The translations under genes and the position numbers were made by a program. 5,559 nucleotides of DNA, from NCBI GenBank assembly GCA_945871455.1, contig CAMBXJ010000315.1:1-5559 (forward strand), in the 5' to 3' direction. Under the pieces are notes generated by a model, which searched no databases, was not told the DNA's origin, and worked only from the letters and a program-made list of their open reading frames with translations. Below are positions 1-4,593 of the stretch, in pieces (positions within the stretch are counted from its first letter, which is position 1; each line of letters begins with the position of its first letter). The stretch is from Asaia bogorensis (lineage in GTDB: Bacteria; Pseudomonadota; Alphaproteobacteria; Acetobacterales; Acetobacteraceae).

Positions 1-284
1 TCGGTGCCCAGCGCGCGAAGGTCGCGGAGCCAGCCGAAACCGTGGGCGCTGGCGCGCAGCACGACGGATCCCGCCCCCCATTCGCCCGGTTTCAGGGCGC
101 AGACGGCCCCGCCGGATTCCAGTTCTCCCCGCAGTAGGCGCGCCCCGCGCACGGGATCGCCCGGCCAGGGATCACGCACCGGCAGCGCCGGCGCATCCGG
201 CACCCGGCCCATGCGCAGGCTGGGCAGGCGCGCGACCATGCGCCGAGCGTCTCTCAGCCACCGGCGGGGATCGGTCCCGCTCAC
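1..284 (-). CDS. Heparinase II/III family protein, N-terminal fragment (gene runs off the left edge)
   Basis: The minus-strand frame starting with GTG at 284-282 stays open to the window edge and gives 94 codons. It begins VSGTDPRRWLRDARRM and contains RDPWPGDPVRGARLLRGELE (about residues 37-56), followed by an AHGF..LRDLRALGT stretch at the visible end. This matches my memory of the N-terminus of alphaproteobacterial heparinase II/III-like proteins. The family holds polysaccharide lyases of glycosaminoglycan-like polymers, but most bacterial members next to rpe have no proven substrate. The lyase core is outside the window, so activity cannot be judged. The GTG start overlaps the rpe TGA stop by four bases (GTGA), and a purine-rich AAGGGG (301-296, minus sense) lies upstream inside rpe, which supports translational coupling. 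In-frame ATGs further in (for example at 239) are less likely starts because they would lose the overlap. No signal peptide is visible, so I expect a cytoplasmic protein. Confidence 0.8.
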   Translation of the reverse strand, partial: MSGTDPRRWLRDARRMVARLPSLRMGRVPDAPALPVRDPWPGDPVRGARLLRGELESGGAVCALKPGEWGAGSVVLRASAHGFGWLRDLRALGT

Positions 285-1045
285 GCTGACGCCCCCCCCT
301 TGGGTGGATCGGATGGGGACGGGTCCGATGGGGACGGGTTCGGTTGGGACGGGTCCGATGTGGGCATGTTCGGGCGAAGGGCGGCAATGGCGGCGGCATA
401 ATCGGAGGCTCCGAACACGGCGGTGCCGGCGATCAGCGTATCCGCCCCGGCCGCCAGTACGCCGGGCGCCGTGGCGGGGGTGATCCCACCATCGACGGCG
501 AGGGCGATCGCGTGTCCGCCGCCGGCCACGAAATCGTCGATCATCCGGCGCAGGGCCGCGATCTTGGGCAGTTGCGAAGGCAGAAAGCTCTGCCCGCCGA
601 ATCCGGGGTTCACAGACATCACCAGGATGATGTCAACCAGATCGAGCGTCCACGCAACGGTATCCACCGAGGTCGCTGGATTAAGCACCACCCCGGCACG
701 CTTTCCGAAGCCTTTGATGGCTTGCAGGGACCGGTGCAGATGCGGCCCGGCCTCGGGATGCAGGCTGATATGGTCGGCCCCGGCATCGACGAAGGCGCGC
801 AGAAACGGATCGACCGGCTGGATCATCAGATGCACGTCGAAGGGCAGCTTCGTGTGCTTGCGCAAGGCGGCCAGGATCGGCGGACCGAAGCTGAGATTGG
901 GCACGAAATGCCCGTCCATGACGTCCAGATGCAGCCAATCGGCGCCCGCGGCCTCAATGGCCGCGACCTCCTCCCTCAGTCGACCGAAGTCGGCGGCGAG
1001 CAGGCTCGGTGCGATGGTGATACGCCGTGCGTGCGAAAAGGCCAT
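281..1045 (-). CDS. rpe: Ribulose-phosphate 3-epimerase
   Basis: This enzyme interconverts D-ribulose 5-phosphate and D-xylulose 5-phosphate in the cytoplasmic pentose phosphate (or Calvin) pathway, using a metal-dependent TIM barrel. The product is 254 residues. Family landmarks appear in order: IAPSLLAADF (11-20), LHLDVMDGHFVPN (38-50) with metal ligand H39 and catalytic D41, DVHLM (70-74) with metal ligand H72, HPEA (96-99), NPAT (122-125), MSVNPGFGGQ (143-152), AVDGGI (183-188) with catalytic D185, and the phosphate-binding AGTAVF (206-211). The core is complete at about 226 residues. The last ~28 residues are a Pro/Ser/Asp-rich extension encoded by a 15-bp tandem repeat and are not part of the usual fold. 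The open frame extends upstream to 1177, but those 44 residues are unlike the family. I therefore start at the ATG at 1045, although its Shine-Dalgarno (GGGCG) is weak. rsmB lies 237 nt upstream on the same strand, and the downstream heparinase gene overlaps by 4 nt. Confidence 0.96.
   Translation of the reverse strand: MAFSHARRITIAPSLLAADFGRLREEVAAIEAAGADWLHLDVMDGHFVPNLSFGPPILAALRKHTKLPFDVHLMIQPVDPFLRAFVDAGADHISLHPEAGPHLHRSLQAIKGFGKRAGVVLNPATSVDTVAWTLDLVDIILVMSVNPGFGGQSFLPSQLPKIAALRRMIDDFVAGGGHAIALAVDGGITPATAPGVLAAGADTLIAGTAVFGASDYAAAIAALRPNMPTSDPSQPNPSPSDPSPSDPPKGGASA
292..299 (-). other. G8 homopolymer run at the rpe/heparinase junction
   Basis: Eight C on the plus strand (eight G in the mRNA) encode part of AAG GGG GGG GCG at the end of rpe, nine bases before the rpe stop codon. 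The run is also part of the purine-rich stretch that would serve as ribosome binding site for the heparinase GTG at 284. The zero-frame layout G-GGG-GGG fits the XXXYYYZ slippage form. A -1 shift here would enter the heparinase frame with no stop in between (codons GGC GTC AGC GTG). Whether slippage happens is unknown. Confidence 0.6.
311..359. repeat. 15-bp tandem repeat inside the 3' end of rpe
   Basis: Three copies of a 15-bp unit (plus-strand form close to GGGGACGGGTCCGAT) start near 315, 330 and 345, with a decayed fourth copy after 360. In the rpe frame each unit gives five residues, producing the tail PSDPS-like repeats between residues about 229 and 248. The plus strand (the rpe template strand) also contains four runs of at least three G with loops of 2, 6 and 2 nt at 315-338. 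That fits the canonical G-quadruplex pattern. Confidence 0.85.
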
Positions 1046-1184
1046 GTCGCCCGTTCTAGCGACCCTGGCGGATGGCGCACAATATGCGTTGAGGCGCGAT
1101 GTCGTTCGGCGATGCGGCAGGTACATGCCGTATCGGGCCGCGACGCGGGCCGAGCCGGCACCGGCGAGCGGAATCATGTATTTG

Positions 1185-1212
1185 ATATTACGCTATTATC
1201 CAGGGCCGCCAA
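1185..1212 (-). promoter_or_regulatory. Weak candidate sigma70-type promoter upstream of rpe
   Basis: On the minus strand TTGGCG (1212-1207) is followed by a 16-nt spacer and TAATAT (1190-1185). Each hexamer matches the consensus at four of six positions. It sits in the only AT-rich island (about 1173-1200) of an otherwise GC-rich gap between rsmB and rpe. If used, it would give a leader of roughly 130 nt before the rpe ATG. The -35 box lies partly within the hairpin at 1203-1219. This is pattern matching only, and rpe may instead be read through from rsmB. Confidence 0.25.
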
Positions 1213-1219
1213 ACGGCCC
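1203..1219. repeat. Short GC-rich inverted repeat downstream of rsmB
   Basis: GGGCCG (1203-1208) and CGGCCC (1214-1219) can form a perfect 6-bp stem with a 5-nt loop, 64 nt past the rsmB stop. No T-tract follows on the minus strand, so it is not a convincing intrinsic terminator. It could weaken read-through or protect a transcript end. Confidence 0.4.
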
Positions 1220-1282
1220 GCACCATCAATCCCGGGCGCCTGAAACGTGCCGCTCGACCGGCAATCCCACGGTCGGATCGGT

Positions 1283-2521
1283 CTATAACTTTATCAACCG
1301 GCCGATAAAAAACCCGTCCAGACCGCCCCGGTCCGGCCACATCGCCGGGTGCGTGCGCGCGACTCCGGCGGGGGTGATGGCTTCCGGCAGGCCGGGCAGT
1401 TCGTCGCGGCTGAACGGGTCCAACCGGACGCCGCCGCGGGCGATGGCAGCCTGGAGCCGCGGAAAGCCCTCCTCCGGTTGCAGGGAGCAGACGGAGTACA
1501 CGAGGCGTCCGCCCGGTCGCAGCATCCGGATGGCGGCTTCCAGCAGCCGGTCCTGCGAATCGGTCAGCGTCTTCAGATCGGCCTGACGCTTCAGGCGCGA
1601 CACATCCGGGTGCCGGCGAATGGTGCCGGTGGCGCTGCACGGCGCATCGAGCAGGACCGCGTCGAACCGGTCGGGCGGGGTCCAGACGGTCGCGTCCGCA
1701 TGCACGACCTCGGCGGTCAGGCCCCAGCGCTTCATGTTCTCGACCAGACGGGGAAGGCGGGATTTATCCCGCTCGACGGCGAAGACAGTTGCCCCCGCGG
1801 CGGCGATCTGGCCGGTCTTGCCGCCGGGCGCGGCGCAGAGATCGGCGATGCGCTCCCCCGCATGCGGGGCCAGCAGAGCGGCGGGGAGCGCGGCCGCGGC
1901 GTCCTGGACCCAGAGTTCGCCGTCGGCAAAGCCCGGAATGTCGGTGACGGCGGTGCCGGCGGGATAGCGGATCGATCCGGTCGGCAGGGTGCAGGCACCG
2001 TCCGGGACCGGCGTTCCGGGCTTCAGGGTCAGATCCAGCGGCGCCTCGGTCTGGTGCGCGACGGCGATGGCGCGGGCGTCGTCGCCCCAGGACGACCAGA
2101 GCCAGGTGGGCGTGTCCAGGCGTGGACTGTCCAGTTCGGCCAGGGCGGCCACGCCGTTGGTCGCGACCTTGCGCAGCACGGCGTTGATCAGGCCGGCGAA
2201 CGGGGTCAGGCCACGCGCGCGCGCCAGGGCAACGGCGGTCGCGACGGCGGCATGGCTGGGCGTGCCCAGCAGAACCAGACCGGCGGCGCCGATGCGGAGG
2301 ATGACGCGGACGGGGGCCGGGGGCTCCTTGCGCAGATAAGGCTCCACGATCGCATCGAGGGTGCCGATCCGGCGCAGCACCGCGGCGGCCAGCCTATGCG
2401 CGGCGGCGCGATCCCGGGTGGGGATGGGTGGCAGGGCGGTCAGCGCCTCCTCCAACGGGCGGCGGCGTTCCAGCACGGCGGTCAACAGATCGAAGGCGGC
2501 TTCTCGTGTGGGATCGGACAT
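1283..2521 (-). CDS. rsmB: RsmB-type 16S rRNA (cytosine-C5) methyltransferase
   Basis: RsmB/NOP2 family S-adenosylmethionine-dependent RNA m5C methyltransferase. The E. coli member modifies C967 of 16S rRNA. The product is 412 residues, close to the family length (about 430). An N-terminal NusB-like helical region covers roughly residues 5-125 (ERRRPLEEAL, AAAVLRRIGTLD, GLINAVLRKV). The Rossmann methyltransferase domain shows SAM-binding motif I DLCAAPGGKTGQ (227-238), acidic E250 at the end of the next strand (VFAVERD), motif IV DAPCSATG (292-299) with C295, and motif VI VYSVCSLQPEE (341-351) with C345. C345 is the expected nucleophile, and C295 is the second conserved cysteine needed for product release. 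I chose the ATG at 2521 because MSDPTREAAFDLL begins the family fold. An ATG at 2533 is nearly as good, while the open frame back to 2599 adds non-homologous sequence. rpe follows on the same strand after 237 nt, and the kinase gene at 2659 is divergent. Confidence 0.94.
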   Translation of the reverse strand: MSDPTREAAFDLLTAVLERRRPLEEALTALPPIPTRDRAAAHRLAAAVLRRIGTLDAIVEPYLRKEPPAPVRVILRIGAAGLVLLGTPSHAAVATAVALARARGLTPFAGLINAVLRKVATNGVAALAELDSPRLDTPTWLWSSWGDDARAIAVAHQTEAPLDLTLKPGTPVPDGACTLPTGSIRYPAGTAVTDIPGFADGELWVQDAAAALPAALLAPHAGERIADLCAAPGGKTGQIAAAGATVFAVERDKSRLPRLVENMKRWGLTAEVVHADATVWTPPDRFDAVLLDAPCSATGTIRRHPDVSRLKRQADLKTLTDSQDRLLEAAIRMLRPGGRLVYSVCSLQPEEGFPRLQAAIARGGVRLDPFSRDELPGLPEAITPAGVARTHPAMWPDRGGLDGFFIGRLIKL

Positions 2522-2577
2522 CGCCCGGTTCATGCTCCGGTTGTCCGCCGGGGGCAAGCGAGCCGCATCGGCGCCCG

Positions 2578-2608
2578 CGCACGCTGGCAGCTCCCGCACG
2601 CTGGCAGC
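2578..2608. repeat. 14-bp direct repeat in the divergent rsmB / kinase intergenic region
   Basis: CGCACGCTGGCAGC occurs exactly twice, at 2578-2591 and 2595-2608, giving a 17-bp period. The repeats lie in the 137-nt gap between the divergent starts of rsmB and the dihydroxyacetone kinase gene, 50-80 bases before the kinase ATG. Tandem sites there could be an operator for an unidentified regulator or a chance duplication. No protein binding can be inferred from sequence alone. Confidence 0.5.
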
Positions 2609-2643
2609 GCCGGGAAAATGCGATAGCGTGGGGCGACCAGACG

Positions 2644-2648
2644 GGAGG
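2644..2648 (+). promoter_or_regulatory. Shine-Dalgarno site deciding the kinase start
   Basis: GGAGG, ten bases before the ATG at 2659, is a strong ribosome binding site. It supports this start over the 77-codon open extension back to 2428, which runs through the divergent rsmB 5' end and does not resemble the kinase family. Confidence 0.75.
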
Positions 2649-2658
2649 CGGGTCCGCC

Positions 2659-4401
2659 ATGCGCAAGTTCCTCAACGATCCTCGGGCCGCGATGCGGGAG
2701 ATGCTGGAGGGGTTCGCCGATTTTGCCCCGGGGCAGGCGCTGCTGGCCGAAGACGGTGTCATCCTGCGGGCCGATATCCCGGACGTTCCCGAAGCAAGAG
2801 GGGTCGCGGTGCTGTCCGGCGGCGGCACCGGGCACGAGCCCGCCCATGCCGGCTATGTCGGTCCCGGGATGCTGCACGCGGCGATCGCGGGGGATGTGTT
2901 CACGTCCCCCAGCGTCGATGCCGTGCTGGCGGGCATTCGCGCCGTCGCGGGGCCGGCGGGCGCGGTGCTGATCGTGAAGAACTACACCGGCGATCGGCTG
3001 AATTTCGGGCTGGCCGCCGAACTGGCGCGGATGGACGGCATCCCGTGCGAGGTCGTGGTGGTCGCCGACGACGTGGCCTTGCGTGACACAGTGCCGCCGG
3101 AGCGCCGCCGCGGCATTGCCGGGACGGTGCTGGTGCATAAGGTCGCCGGTGCGGCCGCGGCGGCCGGGTTGCCTCTGGCGGATGTGGCGCATGAGGCTCG
3201 CCACGCGGCGGCGGCAGTGGCGACGATGGGGGTCGGTCTGGGCGCCTGCATCGTGCCGGCGGCGGGCACACCCGGTTTCACCCTGGCCGATGACCAGATG
3301 GAACTGGGTCTGGGCATCCATGGCGAGCCTGGCGTTTCGCGGGTGCGGCGGGAAACCGCCGATGCCATCGTGCTGCGGATTTTGACGACCATTCGGGACG
3401 ACCATGGCCTGCGGGCGGGGCACCATGTCGCGCTGCTGGTCAACGGGCTGGGTGGAACGCCCCCGATGGAACTGGCGATCATTGGGCGGCACGCGCTGAC
3501 GGTGCTGCGCGGCTGGGGCCTGACCGTGAAGCGGGCCTGGAGCGGCAATTTCCTGACCGCGCTGGAAATGCCGGGGTGCTCTCTGTCGGTGATGATTTTG
3601 GACGCGGATCGGCTGGGGCGCCTGGACGCGGCCGCGTCCGCGCCGGCCTGGGCGGGTGCCGGGCATATCCCGGACGCTCGTCGGGTCGTCGGGGCGGTGG
3701 GCATCAAGGCGGGGGGCATCAAGGTGGGGGGCATCGGGGCGGGAGGCGTTGAGGCGGTTGGACCTGACAGTGCGCCCGTCGATCCAAGGTTGCGGGACAT
3801 GGCGCACGCCGTGGCGATGGCGCTGGACGCGGCGGAAGCCGAGCTGACGGCGCTGGACAGTATCGCGGGGGATGGCGATCTGGGGATCAGCCTGATGCGC
3901 GGCGCCGCCGCCATCCGTGCGCTGCCCGATGCCGCGTGGAGCCATCCGACGCGAAGCCTGATCGCAGTCGCCGGGGCGTTACGGCGGGCGATCGGGGGGA
4001 GTTCCGGCCCGTTCTATGCCACCGCCCTGTTACGGGCGTCGACGCATCTGCCGTCCGACGGTGTGCCGACCGCGCGGGATTGGTCGCAGGCGTTTGTTGG
4101 TGCCATCGCCGCGATTGCCGAACTCGGCGGGGCGCGTCGGGGCGATCGGACGATGCTGGATGCCCTTCACCCGGCCGCGGAGGCGTTTGCCGCGGCGCTG
4201 GATCGGGGTGTTTCGATCGAGGCGGCATGGGACGATGCCATTGTCGCGGCCGAGGCCGGGCTTGCCGCAACGGCTTCGATGCATCCTCGGTTGGGGCGGG
4301 CCAGTTATTTGGGGGAGCGGGCGATTGGCAATCCCGATGCCGGGGCTGCGGGGGTGGTGGTTTGGATGCGGGCGTTGGGTGGGTTCGGGCGGGGGCAGTA
4401 G
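2659..4401 (+). CDS. Single-chain dihydroxyacetone kinase (DhaK-DhaL fusion, ATP-dependent type)
   Basis: Predicted to phosphorylate dihydroxyacetone (or a related ketose such as erythrulose) in the cytoplasm, using ATP. The product is 580 residues, matching two-domain kinases (Citrobacter DHA kinase about 550, yeast Dak1 about 584). The DhaK domain (about 1-330) shows LSGGGTGHEPAHAG (52-65, with H59), GDVFTSPS (78-85), KNYTGDRLNF (107-116, with catalytic-type D112), MGVGLG (190-195) and GLGIHGEPG (217-225), where H221 is the histidine that binds the substrate covalently. NGLGGTPPMEL (262-272) is also family-typical. The DhaL domain (about 375-575) has LDSIAGDGDLG (399-409), with D400, D405 and D407 as nucleotide-metal ligands, then GGSSGPFYA (446-454), RRGDRTMLDALHPA (493-506) and GNPDAGA (557-563). 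All key residues are present. The linker (about 348-368) is a Gly-rich 5-residue repeat. No PTS DhaM partner or regulator is visible, which fits the ATP-dependent form. Substrate preference (dihydroxyacetone versus a C4 ketose) cannot be settled here. Confidence 0.93.
   Translation: MRKFLNDPRAAMREMLEGFADFAPGQALLAEDGVILRADIPDVPEARGVAVLSGGGTGHEPAHAGYVGPGMLHAAIAGDVFTSPSVDAVLAGIRAVAGPAGAVLIVKNYTGDRLNFGLAAELARMDGIPCEVVVVADDVALRDTVPPERRRGIAGTVLVHKVAGAAAAAGLPLADVAHEARHAAAAVATMGVGLGACIVPAAGTPGFTLADDQMELGLGIHGEPGVSRVRRETADAIVLRILTTIRDDHGLRAGHHVALLVNGLGGTPPMELAIIGRHALTVLRGWGLTVKRAWSGNFLTALEMPGCSLSVMILDADRLGRLDAAASAPAWAGAGHIPDARRVVGAVGIKAGGIKVGGIGAGGVEAVGPDSAPVDPRLRDMAHAVAMALDAAEAELTALDSIAGDGDLGISLMRGAAAIRALPDAAWSHPTRSLIAVAGALRRAIGGSSGPFYATALLRASTHLPSDGVPTARDWSQAFVGAIAAIAELGGARRGDRTMLDALHPAAEAFAAALDRGVSIEAAWDDAIVAAEAGLAATASMHPRLGRASYLGERAIGNPDAGAAGVVVWMRALGGFGRGQ
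3700..3759 (+). repeat. Four-copy 15-bp tandem repeat in the kinase interdomain linker
   Basis: Four consecutive 15-bp units start at 3700, 3715, 3730 and 3745. The first two differ at one base (GGCATCAAGGCGGGG versus GGCATCAAGGTGGGG), and the later two have diverged. They encode GIKAG, GIKVG, GIGAG and GVEAV, a flexible Gly-rich spacer lying exactly between the DhaK and DhaL domains. The in-frame period means copy number can change without breaking the enzyme. Confidence 0.85.
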
Positions 4402-4428
4402 GGTTGGGGGCTGGGGGTTGGTGGGGGG
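4370..4428 (+). other. Dense G-tract array spanning the kinase stop codon (G-quadruplex candidate)
   Basis: Ten runs of three or more G occur within 59 nt on the plus (mRNA) strand: 4370-4372, 4377-4379, 4381-4383, 4387-4389, 4391-4395, 4401-4403, 4406-4410, 4413-4417 and 4423-4428, where the last six-G run can count as two. Loops between successive runs are 1-5 nt, so several canonical four-run quadruplexes are possible in DNA or RNA. The TAG stop (4399-4401) lies inside the array. Confidence 0.65.
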
Positions 4429-4448
4429 AGTGGAAAGAGGGAAAGATT

Positions 4449-4551
4449 CTCCCCCTCCCCTTGCGGGAGGGGGTTGGGGGGAGGGGTAAAACCGGACAGA
4501 ACTTGCCGCAAAACCTCTCCCCCAACCCCTCCCGCAACGGGAGGCGGGGGA
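4449..4551. repeat. Pair of hairpin-forming repeats in inverted orientation between convergent genes
   Basis: The left copy (4451-4487) and right copy (4514-4550) are near-identical as reverse complements, sharing TTGCGGGAGGGG and TTGGGGG blocks, and are separated by about 26 nt. Each copy also folds alone. CCCCCTCCC (4451-4459) pairs with GGGAGGGGG (4465-4473) in a 9-bp stem, and CCTCCCG (4528-4534) pairs with CGGGAGG (4538-4544) in a 7-bp stem. The right hairpin is followed by ATTTTCG on the plus strand, a short T-run. C/G-rich units of this look (…CTCCCGCAAGGGGAGG…-like) are, from memory, common dispersed elements in alphaproteobacterial intergenic regions. That would need a genome search to confirm. 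Confidence 0.75.
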
Positions 4552-4555
4552 TTTT
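4451..4555. terminator. Probable bidirectional transcription terminator region
   Basis: The inverted repeat pair fills the 192-nt gap between the convergent kinase gene (stop at 4401) and carboxyltransferase gene (stop at 4594). On the plus strand the right-hand hairpin ends in a four-T run (4552-4555). On the minus strand only a loose T-rich stretch (about 4449-4441) follows the left hairpin. Position and structure suit termination of both transcripts, but the T-tracts are weak for classical intrinsic terminators. Confidence 0.45.
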
Positions 4556-4593
4556 CGCTCTGGCGGTGCCTCCCGCTAACCTCGGAATTCCCC

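Noticed and set aside
1046..1177. N-terminal extension of rpe by 44 codons to an upstream ATG
   Set aside because: The added residues do not resemble any Rpe N-terminus, whereas the ATG at 1045 lies eight codons before the first conserved barrel residues (ITIAPSLLAADF).
1203..1219. Intrinsic terminator after rsmB
   Set aside because: The stem is only 6 bp and no T-tract follows on the minus strand, so I list it only as an inverted repeat.
344..1586. Long plus-strand open frames opposite rpe and across the rsmB-rpe gap
   Set aside because: They are antisense to a clearly conserved epimerase and show no recognisable domain or good ribosome binding site.
2583..2605. Sigma54-type -24/-12 promoter for the kinase gene
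   Set aside because: The TGGCA part is present in each direct repeat copy, but the required TTGC-like element at the correct spacing is missing.
1349..2626. 425-codon open frame on the plus strand opposite rsmB
   Set aside because: It is a Gly/Arg-rich shadow of rsmB, which has all methyltransferase motifs in order; no family signal is seen on the plus strand.
2428..2658. N-terminal extension of the kinase by 77 codons
   Set aside because: The extension overlaps the divergent rsmB coding start and lacks family similarity, while GGAGG ten bases before the ATG at 2659 supports the shorter form.
2530..3945. 471-codon open frame on the minus strand opposite the kinase gene
   Set aside because: Its composition (Arg, His, Gln, Pro-rich, no motif) is typical of antisense frames in high-GC coding DNA, and the plus-strand kinase is unequivocal.
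4430..4560. CRISPR array or attachment site suggested by the repeated C/G-rich blocks
   Set aside because: There are only two copies, they face each other instead of running in one direction, and there are no regular spacers or integrase gene.
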